A stretch of DNA of 14,682 nt, from contig CAMLCW010000092.1 of assembly GCA_946478645.1 (NCBI GenBank), positions 1 to 14,682 of the forward strand, written 5' to 3'. The notes beneath the pieces were generated by a model. That model was not told the DNA's origin. It ran no database searches and was given only the letters and a program-made list of their open reading frames with translations. The translations under genes and the position numbers were made by a program. This DNA is from an uncultured Variovorax sp. (GTDB taxonomy: Bacteria > Pseudomonadota > Gammaproteobacteria > Burkholderiales > Burkholderiaceae). This document shows positions 7,501-14,616 of this stretch, in pieces. Each line of letters opens with the position of its first letter. Position 1 is the first letter of the stretch.

Positions 7501-7707
7501 GTGACGCGCTTCATCGGCCCGTCGGGCAGCACCGACATCGCCACGCGCACCGGCGGCACCAGCACCGAGCTGGCCGCGGGCGCGACGCTGCAGCTCACGC
7601 CCGCGATGAGCGTGTACGGCGAAGTCGGCAAGCTCTGGGCCTCGGGCGGCGATGCGCGCATCAAGAGCGGCATCAACGCGAGCGTGGGGGTGAAGTTCAG
7701 CTGGTGA
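4552..7707 (+). CDS. Type Va autotransporter with glycine-rich repeat passenger
   Basis: A 1051-residue self-secreted outer-membrane protein. Residues 1-24 (MNKIFRSLWNPTLGTYVAAP onward) form the extended signal peptide region of autotransporters, followed by a hydrophobic core at 34-49. The passenger begins with about 340 glycine-rich residues (roughly 50-390) containing a repeated 40-48 residue unit, then a beta-helical part with a passenger-associated transport repeat (GAGNLVKDGAGTLTL, about 467-502). A proline-rich linker lies at about 667-702. The conserved segment YRVEVPLLAALPEQFRQGN leads into the 12-strand beta-barrel (about 779-1051), which ends in VGVKFSW with the expected terminal aromatic residue. 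The protein has a single cysteine, Cys583, and no visible protease triad, so adhesion or surface-layer roles are more likely than enzymatic ones; that is inference. Expected location is the outer membrane with the passenger exposed. Confidence 0.93.
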   Translation: MNKIFRSLWNPTLGTYVAAPESARGHARSAGARAVAVSVLLLGSGAGIAGGGAGGEPMGDPRLHAGAGGSDGNGGAGALNDSNLGARGGDGGASTEAGGTAGASANVGSFAGATAGAGGAAGVLPGADGTAGESHTGGFGHGNGYGGGGGGGAIGLAIGAASPVSIGSHTGGAGGTGGNGYWAAGGGGAGGHGATLLDPTGAHLASGSSTGGAGGDGGSAFSQAGGGGSGGSGFFLRTTTAGAAFTHSGSMLGGAGGAGGAELLPTRSNASGGGGGAGGHGLTLDGSAAGSVHNTGLITGGAGGAGGAGGGGAGGSGAPGSGGDGGDGIRSVGVGAVIDNGGSIAGGAGGIGGANSHGGAAGAGGAGGAGVTGANLAISNSGTIAGGLGSDGVTRAPAVQFTGGSQNSLTVNAGSSLEGAIAIEVGSSARIAAGADGIDMPNALQLGGTGTIDTQGRGMVWSGPIVGAGNLVKDGAGTLTLSAANSHGGSTRVAAGTLRAGAAGTLSPASAVVVDAGAMLDLAGHSQTIGGMANSGVVSLLSGTPGATLTVQGPWVGNGGTLRLGTALGASNSLSDRLILSGCTAIASGTTFVQITNLAGLGALTSGNGIEVVTAMNGATTTAQTTRDAFVLAGGHVDAGAYEYRLHAADAAGAGENWYLRSGIAVPPPPPPPPPPPPPPPPGPPGPPAPPAPPAPPAPPPDEEPNPPRNSPGGTTPGAIGGVTIPTYRVEVPLLAALPEQFRQGNLAMVGNLHQRVGDDGVMGASSSAAAPGQQNHRQAWARLIRTDRTIGQAGTASPTSEGHLTGIQTGTDLWADPNWRVGVYVGQLEGTQRVNGFARGLPGLAVGSNELRSQFLGAYATWKNDSGLYVDGVLQGGRHRYTASTTLGSASSGKGHSLLASIEAGKAFRLSPEWTLEPQLQLVHQRISLDDAGIVGAIVQQDSHSGWVVRAGVRVKGDLTTAAGPLQPYARLNLYRSSNGTDVTRFIGPSGSTDIATRTGGTSTELAAGATLQLTPAMSVYGEVGKLWASGGDARIKSGINASVGVKFSW
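5008..5730 (+). repeat. Degenerate protein-level tandem repeat in the autotransporter passenger
   Basis: Five successive units of 41, 40, 48, 47 and 42 residues start at 5008, 5131, 5251, 5395 and 5536, with a degenerate sixth from 5662. Each opens with a short hydrophobic, strand-like stretch, passes through a motif like S/N-x-G-x-hydrophobic-x, and enters GGAGGxGG followed by a variable glycine-rich loop. Examples of the core are THSGSMLGGAGGAGG, VHNTGLITGGAGGAGG and IDNGGSIAGGAGGIGG. The unit looks like one beta-solenoid rung with a long polyglycine excursion; the structure is inferred. Confidence 0.75.
6550..6656 (+). repeat. Proline-rich linker coding repeat of the autotransporter
   Basis: Imperfect CCGCCT/CCACCG repeats encode an unbroken run of prolines followed by GPPGPPAPPAPP and similar triplets. 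It separates the passenger from the translocation unit, as in pertactin-like autotransporters. The low-complexity DNA may vary in length between strains. Confidence 0.85.
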
Positions 7708-7742
7708 AGGCGATGCCCACGCGGGGCTGAAATGAATTCAGA

Positions 7743-8501
7743 ATGGGGGCCATGCCCTCTTCTTCGTCCATCTCCCCCGACATCGTCCAGGCCCTCGCAC
7801 CCACCGGCGTGCTGCGCGCCTCCATCAACCTCGGCAACCCGATCCTCGCGGGCCGCGACAGCGCCACCGGCGAACCGGCCGGCGTGTCGATCGACCTCGC
7901 GCGCGCGTTCGGTGCGCAGCTCGGCGTGCCGGTCGAACTGGTGGTGTTCGACACCGCCGGCAAGTCGGTCGAAGCCGTGGCCGCGGACCGCGCCGACATC
8001 GGCTTCTTCGCCATCGACCCGGTGCGCGGCGCCGAGATCGCGTTCACCGCGGCCTATGTGCTGATCGAGGGCGCCTACCTGGTGCGCGACGGCGCTGCGA
8101 TCACGCGCAATGAAGAGGTCGACCGCGACGGCGTGCGCGTGGCCGTCGGCAAGGGTAGCGCGTACGACCTGTACCTCACGCGCGAACTGAAGCAGGCGCA
8201 GATCGTGCGCGCGCCTTCATCGCCCGCCGTGGTGCAGACTTTCCTCGACCAGGACCTCGAGGTTGCCGCGGGCGTGAAGCAGCAGCTCGAGGCCGACCAG
8301 GCCCACCACCCGGGCCTGCGCCTGCTGCCGGGCCGCTTCATGGTGATCCAGCAGGCCATGGGCGTGCCCAAGCGCCGCGGCGCGCCCGCGGCCGGCGTGC
8401 TCGCGGCCTTCGTCGAGCAGATGAAGGCCAGCGGCTTCGTGGCCGAGGCGCTGCGGCGCCACGGCATCGAGGGTGCGTCGGTCGCGCCCGCGGCCGATTG
8501 A
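7743..8501 (+). CDS. Solute-binding protein family 3 domain protein without signal peptide
   Basis: A 252-residue protein with the fold of amino-acid ABC-transporter binding proteins (SBP_bac_3). Evidence is the order LAPTGVLRASINLGNPI (19-35), GVSIDLARAFGAQLG (47-61), RADIGFFAIDPVR (83-95) with the usual Arg, FTAAYV, and the second-lobe segments VRVAVGKGSAYDLYL and PAVVQTFLDQDLEVAAGVKQQL. Such proteins are normally exported, but the N-terminus MGAMPSSSSISPDIVQ has no basic-hydrophobic signal and no lipobox, and no permease or ATPase gene is nearby. Either it acts in the cytoplasm as a sensor or binding protein, or the start is wrong; no alternative in-frame upstream start restoring a signal was found in the 35 nt after the autotransporter. 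ATG 7752 is an equally possible start. It overlaps the next gene by 1 nt. Confidence 0.85.
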   Translation: MGAMPSSSSISPDIVQALAPTGVLRASINLGNPILAGRDSATGEPAGVSIDLARAFGAQLGVPVELVVFDTAGKSVEAVAADRADIGFFAIDPVRGAEIAFTAAYVLIEGAYLVRDGAAITRNEEVDRDGVRVAVGKGSAYDLYLTRELKQAQIVRAPSSPAVVQTFLDQDLEVAAGVKQQLEADQAHHPGLRLLPGRFMVIQQAMGVPKRRGAPAAGVLAAFVEQMKASGFVAEALRRHGIEGASVAPAAD

Positions 8502-9160
8502 TGGCGATGACGGCAGGCAAGAAGACCATCGCTGCCTTCGTGCTCGGCGGCGCGGTCGCGGCCGCGGTGATCGGCGGCTGGCTGCGGCTGTCGTCCACGC
8601 TGGGCGGCGCGGCCGGGCAGCACGTGCATCTGCTCGATCCGGCGAAGGTCGAACTGATCCGCACGCCGGGCGGCCACCTGCAGGTCAGCGAAATGGCCAA
8701 GGCCGAGGAGTTCGGCTGGCAGACCTCGTGGGAATGCCCGCTCGTCGACTGCAGCCGGCTGCCGCGCACCGTCTCGCGCGTGCGCGTGCAGGCCCGCTAC
8801 GTCTACCGCATTCCGCTCGCGGCCGAGTGGCGCCTCGAGCCCCGCGGCGACCACTACCGGCTCACGGTGCCACCGCTGGAACTGCAGGCGCCCGTGGGCT
8901 TCGACACTTCGACGATGGAGATCGTCACCACCGAAAGCAGCGTGCTCTCCCCCGCGGCGCCCGCCAACCGCGAGAAGGCGCTGCGCCATCTCGGCCCCGA
9001 ACTCGCGCGGCGCGGCACGAGCCCCGCGTACCTCGCGGCGCAGCAGAAGAATGCCGAGCAGACGGTGCGCGAGTTCGCGCAGAAGTGGATGCGCGAGCAA
9101 GGCGGCGGGCCGCTGGCGCGGCCTGTTCGCGTGGAATGGGACGGGCCCAGCCCCATGTAG
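8501..9160 (+). CDS. Membrane-anchored protein of unknown function, possibly DUF4230-like
   Basis: A 219-residue protein with one N-terminal transmembrane segment (KKTIAAFVLGGAVAAAVIGGWL, about 8-29) and a globular remainder that by the charge pattern would face the periplasm. The body contains VELIRTPGGHLQVSEM, EEFGWQTSWECPLVDC with Cys79 and Cys84, YVYRIPLAAEWRLEP, LTVPPLELQAPVGFDT and a charged helix near the end (NAEQTVREFAQKWM). The strand-rich middle and long terminal helix remind me of DUF4230 proteins; this is from memory and weak. The start ATG overlaps the stop of the binding-fold gene (TGATG), so translation is probably coupled and the two proteins may act together. No Shine-Dalgarno sequence is seen. 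ATG 8507 is an alternative start. Confidence 0.75.
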   Translation: MAMTAGKKTIAAFVLGGAVAAAVIGGWLRLSSTLGGAAGQHVHLLDPAKVELIRTPGGHLQVSEMAKAEEFGWQTSWECPLVDCSRLPRTVSRVRVQARYVYRIPLAAEWRLEPRGDHYRLTVPPLELQAPVGFDTSTMEIVTTESSVLSPAAPANREKALRHLGPELARRGTSPAYLAAQQKNAEQTVREFAQKWMREQGGGPLARPVRVEWDGPSPM

Positions 9161-9163
9161 CGC

Positions 9164-9183
9164 GGCGGCGCCCCTGCGCCGCC
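9164..9183. terminator. GC-rich hairpin between convergent genes
   Basis: GGCGGCG (9164-9170) pairs perfectly with CGCCGCC (9177-9183) around a 6-nt loop, 3 nt after the stop at 9160 and 4 nt before the end of the opposing gene at 9188. No T-run follows on either strand, so it is at best an atypical bidirectional terminator. Confidence 0.4.
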
Positions 9184-9187
9184 CGCC

Positions 9188-9826
9188 TCACTGCGCCGCG
9201 GCCGCCAGCGCCAGCGGATTGAGCCCCGGCGCCGCCACCCGCGTCAGCGTGTTGCGGTCGGTGTGATGGAAGGGCTCCGCCTGTCCCGCGATCTGCATGA
9301 CCGTGTCCTGGTCGTACGACCAGGTACCGTCGGCGTTGATCGTCACGCTGATGTTCCAGGCCGTGGTGGTGAAGGCGCGCTCGATGAAGGGGTTCGAGAC
9401 GATGCCGTTCACCAGGCTGCCGCGCTCGGCGCTGAGCGTGAAGCGCGTGTCGTCGGCCTTGGCATGGCCCACCGCCATGGCGACCTGGCCGCGCGGAATG
9501 GCCAGCGTGTGCATCAGCATGCCGGTGGCCGGCTCCCAGAGCCAGTAGCCCACCTGGTCGTGGTACATCTTGGTGAGTCCGGGCTTGTGGATGTAGGTGT
9601 GGTAGCGCAGGCCGTAGAGCAATTGCGGGCCGTTGGTCTGCGCGTCGATCGGCTGCAGGTCGATGCGCTCGACGTAGACCTGCGTCTTCGGGCCTTCGCG
9701 CTTGGGCTTCACGTCCACGCCGCGTGTGCCCTCCCAGGTGCCGGCCATCGCGCGCAGCGGGCCGAGGTTGGCCAGCGTGTCGGGGTCGGCCGGGGGTTCG
9801 GTGTAGATGTCTTCGGTGGGGTTCAT
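9188..9826 (-). CDS. Nitrobindin-like (FABP/THAP4-type) heme-binding beta-barrel protein
   Basis: A 212-residue cytoplasmic protein resembling the nitrobindin/fatty-acid-binding-like beta-barrel family, whose studied members bind ferric heme and react with nitric oxide or peroxynitrite. Visible family features are LRAMAGTWEGTRG (24-36), the strand LLYGLRYHTYIHKPG, DQVGYWLWEPATGMLMHTLAIPRG (from residue 90), and a C-terminal FHHTDRNTLTRV with His187 and His188, near where nitrobindins carry the heme-ligating His. Which His binds heme, or whether heme is bound at all, cannot be decided from sequence. It starts 7 nt after the CorC-family gene; its AGGA ribosome binding site overlaps the CorC stop codon, so the two are translated from one message and probably coupled. 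No signal peptide. Confidence 0.82.
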   Translation of the reverse strand: MNPTEDIYTEPPADPDTLANLGPLRAMAGTWEGTRGVDVKPKREGPKTQVYVERIDLQPIDAQTNGPQLLYGLRYHTYIHKPGLTKMYHDQVGYWLWEPATGMLMHTLAIPRGQVAMAVGHAKADDTRFTLSAERGSLVNGIVSNPFIERAFTTTAWNISVTINADGTWSYDQDTVMQIAGQAEPFHHTDRNTLTRVAAPGLNPLALAAAAQ

Positions 9827-9831
9827 GGGTT

Positions 9832-9835
9832 TCCT
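9832..9835 (-). promoter_or_regulatory. Ribosome binding site overlapping the CorC stop codon
   Basis: The minus strand reads TAGGAAACCC and then ATG. The TAG is the stop of the CorC-family gene and its last two bases are part of AGGA, 5 nt before the nitrobindin-like start. This arrangement favours termination-reinitiation coupling. Confidence 0.65.
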
Positions 9836-11132
9836 ACGACGCCTTGTCGGGCATGGCCAGCACGCGGTCGATGCGGCGGCCCTCGAGGGCGGTGATCTCG
9901 AACTGCCAGCCCGCGCAGTCGATGACCTCGCCGGGTTCGGGCAGGTGGCCCGACACCGACATCAGCAAGCCCGCCACGGTGTTGTAGCGCCCGCGCTCCT
10001 CGTCGGGCAGCTCGCGGATGCCGAGGCGCGCACGCAGCTCCGACACCGGCATGAGGCCGTCGAGCTCCCAGACGCCGTCGGGCCGCTGGTGCGCCCAGGC
10101 GTCCGTGAGGGTGCCGGGCTGCAGTTCGCCGGTGATGGCCTCGAGCATGTCGCGCGGGGTCATGAGGCCCTGCACCACGCCGTATTCGTCGACCACGAAC
10201 ACCAGGCGGCCGCCGCGTTCGCGGAACTGCTCGAGCAGTTCCATGCCGGTGAGCGTCTCGGGCACGAACACGGCCGGTGCGGCCTCTTCGCCGAGCCGGC
10301 CCGCATGCTCGGTACCGAGCCGCAGCAAGTGCGCCACGCTGATCACGCCGACCACATCGTCGAGCGAATTGCGGCACACCGGGTACCAGGAATGCACGAG
10401 GTTGAGCGCGCCCGCATCCGCCACCTTCTGCAGCGCCTCGGCCACGGTGTCGGCGGCATCGAGCCATTCGATGTCGGCGCGCGGGATCATCAGCGACGAG
10501 AGCCGGCGGTCATCGAGGTGGAACACGTTGCGCACCATCTGGTGCTCGTGCTGCTCGATCACGCCGGCGTCCACGCCCTCCTCGAGGCTCGCGGAGATCT
10601 CTTCCTCCGTCATCGAGCGGGCGGCATTGGCGTCGATGCGCAGCAGCTTCAGCACGGTGGCGGTGGCGCCTGCGAGCAGCCAGACAAAAGGCTTGGCGCC
10701 CTTGGCGAGCCCGCGCATCGGCCGCGACACCCAGCGCGCCACGGGCTCGGGGTAGAGCTGGCCGATGCGCTTGGGCACCAGCTCGCCGAAGATGATGGTG
10801 AAGAAGGTGATGCCGGTCACCACCAGTGCGGTCGACACCACGCTCGCCGTGCCCTCGCCCATGCCGAGCTCCGCCAGCCACAGCGCGAGCGGCGCCGCGA
10901 ACGCGGCCTCGCCGACGATGCCGCTGAGCATGCCGATCGAGGTGATGCCGATCTGCACGGTCGAGAGGAAGTGGGTCGGTTCCTCCATCAGCCGGAGCGC
11001 TGCCTCGGCGCCGGCGTCCCCTGTTTCGGCCAACGCTGCGAGGCGCGCGCGGCGGCTGGTGGAAAGGGCCATTTCGGACATCGCGAACAACGCATTCAGC
11101 GTCGTCAGCATGGCCAGCAGGAAGACATCCAT
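9834..11132 (-). CDS. HlyC/CorC (CNNM) family transporter-like protein with CBS domains
   Basis: A 432-residue inner-membrane protein of the CNNM/CorC group, related to magnesium and cobalt efflux or homeostasis proteins. Order of parts: DUF21 membrane domain (about 1-190) with MDVFLLAMLTTLNALFAMSE at the start and the conserved GELVPKR at 116-122; a CBS pair (about 210-335) with MIPRADIEWL and VFVVDEYGVVQGLMTPRDML; and a CorC_HlyC domain (about 345-430) with PDGVWELDGLMPVSELRARLG and YNTVAGLLM. Length and order are standard. The ATG at 11132 was preferred over the GTG at 11162, which would add ten unconserved residues and overlap apaH. Neither start has a good ribosome binding site. Transported ion is not predictable. 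It leads a two-gene operon with the nitrobindin-like gene. Confidence 0.92.
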   Translation of the reverse strand: MDVFLLAMLTTLNALFAMSEMALSTSRRARLAALAETGDAGAEAALRLMEEPTHFLSTVQIGITSIGMLSGIVGEAAFAAPLALWLAELGMGEGTASVVSTALVVTGITFFTIIFGELVPKRIGQLYPEPVARWVSRPMRGLAKGAKPFVWLLAGATATVLKLLRIDANAARSMTEEEISASLEEGVDAGVIEQHEHQMVRNVFHLDDRRLSSLMIPRADIEWLDAADTVAEALQKVADAGALNLVHSWYPVCRNSLDDVVGVISVAHLLRLGTEHAGRLGEEAAPAVFVPETLTGMELLEQFRERGGRLVFVVDEYGVVQGLMTPRDMLEAITGELQPGTLTDAWAHQRPDGVWELDGLMPVSELRARLGIRELPDEERGRYNTVAGLLMSVSGHLPEPGEVIDCAGWQFEITALEGRRIDRVLAMPDKAS

Positions 11133-11155
11133 GTACGGGGGGTGAAAATAAGGAG

Positions 11156-11998
11156 ATGGCACTTTACTTGATCGGCGATGTCCAGGGCTGCGACGCCGCG
11201 CTCCAGAGGCTGCTGGACGTGATCGATTTCTCCCCGAGCCGCGATACGGTCGTGCTGCTCGGCGACCTGGTCAACCGCGGCCCCGACTCGGCCGCCGTGC
11301 TGCGGCGGGTGCAGGGCTACGGCGCCTCGGCGCGCAGCCTGCTCGGCAACCACGACCTGCACCTGCTCGGCGTGGCGCACGGCGCGCGCAAGCCCGGCCG
11401 CAAGGACACGCTGGCCGGCTTGCTCGCTTCGCCCGACAGCGAGGCGATGCTCGACTGGCTGCGCCGCCAGCACATGGCGCTGCACATGCAGGTCGGCGGC
11501 GGCGAGCTGCTCATGGTGCATGCGGGCGTACTGCCGCAGTGGACCGTCGGCGACACGCTGGCGCTCGCGGCCGGACTCGAATCGGTGCTGCGCGGCCCCG
11601 CGCTCGGCGAGTTCCTGCTCGACATGTACGGCAACGCGCCCGACCACTGGCACGATGCGCTCACGGGCAGCGCCCGGCTGCGCGTGGTGGTGAACGCGCT
11701 CACGCGGCTGCGCTTCTGTTCGGCCGAAGGCGTGATGGATTTCGAGAGCTCCGACAGCGCCGCCTCGGCGCCCGAAGGACTCATGCCCTGGTTCGACGTG
11801 CCGGGGCGCAAGACCGCCGATGTGACGATCGCGTTCGGGCACTGGTCGACGCTGGGCTGGTTGTCGCGCCCCGACCTGCTCTCCACCGACACCGGCTGCG
11901 TCTGGGGCGGCTGCCTCAGCGCGGTGCGGATCGGTGCGACGCCGGCCGAGCGCGAGCTGGTCCAGGTGAAGTGCGAACAGGCGCAGAAGCCCGGTTGA
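11156..11998 (+). CDS. apaH: Symmetrical bis(5'-nucleosyl)-tetraphosphatase
   Basis: A 280-residue calcineurin-like phosphoesterase that splits diadenosine tetraphosphate into two ADP, controlling alarmone levels and removing Np4A caps from RNA. The metal-binding motifs are complete: GDVQGC (7-12), GDLVNRG (36-42), GNHD (64-67), MVHAG with His122 and GHWSTLG with His229. Length equals that of the well-studied enterobacterial enzyme, and the N-terminus MALYLIGDVQGC is canonical, which fixes the start. AGGAG lies at 11151-11155 directly against the ATG with no spacer, an unusual placement. The gene begins 23 nt from the divergent CorC-family gene, so its promoter must lie close to or inside that gene. 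It converges with the helicase gene. Confidence 0.96.
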   Translation: MALYLIGDVQGCDAALQRLLDVIDFSPSRDTVVLLGDLVNRGPDSAAVLRRVQGYGASARSLLGNHDLHLLGVAHGARKPGRKDTLAGLLASPDSEAMLDWLRRQHMALHMQVGGGELLMVHAGVLPQWTVGDTLALAAGLESVLRGPALGEFLLDMYGNAPDHWHDALTGSARLRVVVNALTRLRFCSAEGVMDFESSDSAASAPEGLMPWFDVPGRKTADVTIAFGHWSTLGWLSRPDLLSTDTGCVWGGCLSAVRIGATPAERELVQVKCEQAQKPG

Positions 11999-12017
11999 GC
12001 CGGCAGGCGGGCCGGCT
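11998..12017. terminator. GC-rich hairpin after apaH
   Basis: AGCCGGC (11998-12004) pairs with GCCGGCT (12011-12017) around the loop AGGCGG, starting at the last base of the apaH stop codon and 8 nt before the helicase end. No T-run follows, so terminator function is uncertain; it could serve both converging genes. Confidence 0.4.
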
Positions 12018-12025
12018 GCGCGGGC

Positions 12026-13501
<1,476 letters not shown>

Positions 13502-13630
13502 TAAGCCCGCTATTGTCGCATTGCCGCAAAAAAGGGCAGTGAAGACTCGATGACAACGCCCGCGAAGCGCGCGTTGCTACTTATTTCATAGCGTTACAGC
13601 GAGTGTCGGCGAGAGCTTGCGCGGCTTCGC
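13502..13630 (-). other. Leader/intergenic region upstream of the helicase
   Basis: A 129-nt non-coding stretch between ypfJ and the helicase, both on the minus strand. Besides the hairpin at 13554-13576, the minus strand carries TTGTCA (13556-13551) as a possible -35 box, but the sequence 17 nt further is only a T-run (13533-13528), and GACAAT at 13517-13512 would leave a leader of about 5 nt or less. The promoter is therefore not resolved. Confidence 0.4.
13554..13576 (-). terminator. Hairpin between ypfJ and the helicase gene
   Basis: CAACGC (13554-13559) pairs with GCGTTG (13571-13576); after one C/C mismatch, CGC (13561-13563) pairs with GCG (13567-13569) around a 3-nt loop. It lies 54 nt downstream of the ypfJ stop and about 50 nt upstream of the helicase start, so it may end ypfJ transcription or belong to the helicase leader. 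A T-run is present only 20 nt further along the minus strand. Confidence 0.4.
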
Positions 13631-14515
13631 TCAGAGCGTGCGGGCGTTGAAGGTGTCGCACGACTTCACGTCGCCGGTCTGGTAGCCGGTGCCAAACCAG
13701 CGCTGGCGCTGCGCGCTCGAGCCGTGCGTGAAGCTGTCGGGCACCACCGCGCGGCCCGCCGAACGCTGCAGCGCGTCGTCGCCGATCTTCTGCGCGGCGT
13801 TCATGGCGGCCTCGATGTCGCCCGGGTCGAGCCACTTCTTCGACTCCTGCGAATGGTGCGCCCAGATGCCCGCGAAGCAGTCGGCCTGCAGCTCGACGCG
13901 CACGCTCAGCGCATTGTTCTGCGACTGGCTCAGGCGCCTGCGCATGCCGTCGACCTTGGCGGTGATGCCGAGCTCGTCCTGCACGTGGTGGCCGACCTCA
14001 TGCGCGATCACGTAGGCCTGCGCGAATTCGCCGGGCGCGCCGAGCTGGTTCTTGAGCGTGTCGTAGAAGCCCAGGTCGATGTAGACCTTCTTGTCGCCGG
14101 GGCAGTAGAACGGGCCCATCGCCGATTCGCCGGTGCCGCAGGCCGTGGGCGTGGCGCCGCGGAACAGCACCAGCCGCGGCGGCTGGTAGGTGCCGCCGTT
14201 CTGGCGGAAGATGCCGCTCCACACCACCTCGGTGTTGCGCAGCACGGTCGAAACGAAGGCCGCCTCGCGGTCGTTTGCCGGAGGCTTGTGCGCCGGGCCT
14301 TGTTGTTGCTGCTGCACCTGGACCTGCTCCGGGCCGCCGCCGCTCAGCAGGCTCAGCACGGTGAGCGGGTTGATGCCGAAGATCCAGCCTGCGATCAGCG
14401 CGACCGCGATGGTGCCGATGCCGATGCCCCGGCCGCCGATGAAGCCGCCACCGCCGCCCCCGCCGCTGCGGCGGTCCTCGACGTTCTCGGATTGTTCGTT
14501 GCCTTCCCATCTCAT
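13631..14515 (-). CDS. ypfJ: Neutral zinc metallopeptidase, YpfJ family
   Basis: A 294-residue membrane-anchored putative zinc protease. The N-terminus is the family hallmark MRWEGNEQSENVEDRR followed by a glycine run (18-24) and a single membrane segment (about 32-50, IGTIAVALIAGWIFGI), then a Gln-rich linker. The zinc motif HEVGH is at 172-176 with a downstream glutamate in VELQADCFAG (Glu208), and four visible cysteines flank or follow it (ACGTGE, FYCPG, ADCFAG, SCDTF). The terminal part with WFGTGYQTGDVKSCDTFNA matches the family end. The start is supported by AAGGAG with 7-nt spacing. It lies 101 nt downstream of dcd on the same strand. Substrates of this family are poorly known, so the peptidase role rests on the motif. 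Confidence 0.93.
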   Translation of the reverse strand: MRWEGNEQSENVEDRRSGGGGGGGFIGGRGIGIGTIAVALIAGWIFGINPLTVLSLLSGGGPEQVQVQQQQQGPAHKPPANDREAAFVSTVLRNTEVVWSGIFRQNGGTYQPPRLVLFRGATPTACGTGESAMGPFYCPGDKKVYIDLGFYDTLKNQLGAPGEFAQAYVIAHEVGHHVQDELGITAKVDGMRRRLSQSQNNALSVRVELQADCFAGIWAHHSQESKKWLDPGDIEAAMNAAQKIGDDALQRSAGRAVVPDSFTHGSSAQRQRWFGTGYQTGDVKSCDTFNARTL

Positions 14516-14522
14516 CGCTTTT

Positions 14523-14528
14523 CTCCTT
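14523..14528 (-). promoter_or_regulatory. Ribosome binding site of ypfJ
   Basis: The minus strand reads AAGGAG, then AAAAGCG and the ATG at 14515. This is the strongest Shine-Dalgarno sequence in the window and fixes the start. Confidence 0.75.
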
Positions 14529-14582
14529 GCCGGCGCTTCGAAGTTGCCGGATCGTCGACGGATGTTAATGGGCCCTGGCGAC

Positions 14583-14608
14583 GGCCGCGTAACCGGCGGT
14601 CAGCGGCC
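14583..14608 (-). terminator. Possible hairpin downstream of dcd
   Basis: GGCCGC (14583-14588) can pair with GCGGCC (14603-14608); inside the loop ACC and GGT (14592-14600) can pair as well. It begins 8 nt after the dcd stop on the minus strand. There is no T-run, so it may be a weak terminator or chance. Confidence 0.3.
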
Positions 14609-14616
14609 TGAAAACC

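Noticed and set aside
5094..7730. 878-codon plus-strand frame overlapping the autotransporter
   Set aside because: Arg/Pro/His-rich shifted-frame translation without motifs; the autotransporter frame accounts for the region.
7733..7740. TGAATTCA palindrome before the binding-fold gene as an operator
   Set aside because: An 8-bp palindrome alone is expected by chance and there is no second site or promoter nearby.
9807..11171. 454-codon plus-strand frame opposite the CorC gene
   Set aside because: His/Ala/Arg-rich antisense shadow; the CorC frame has all expected domains.
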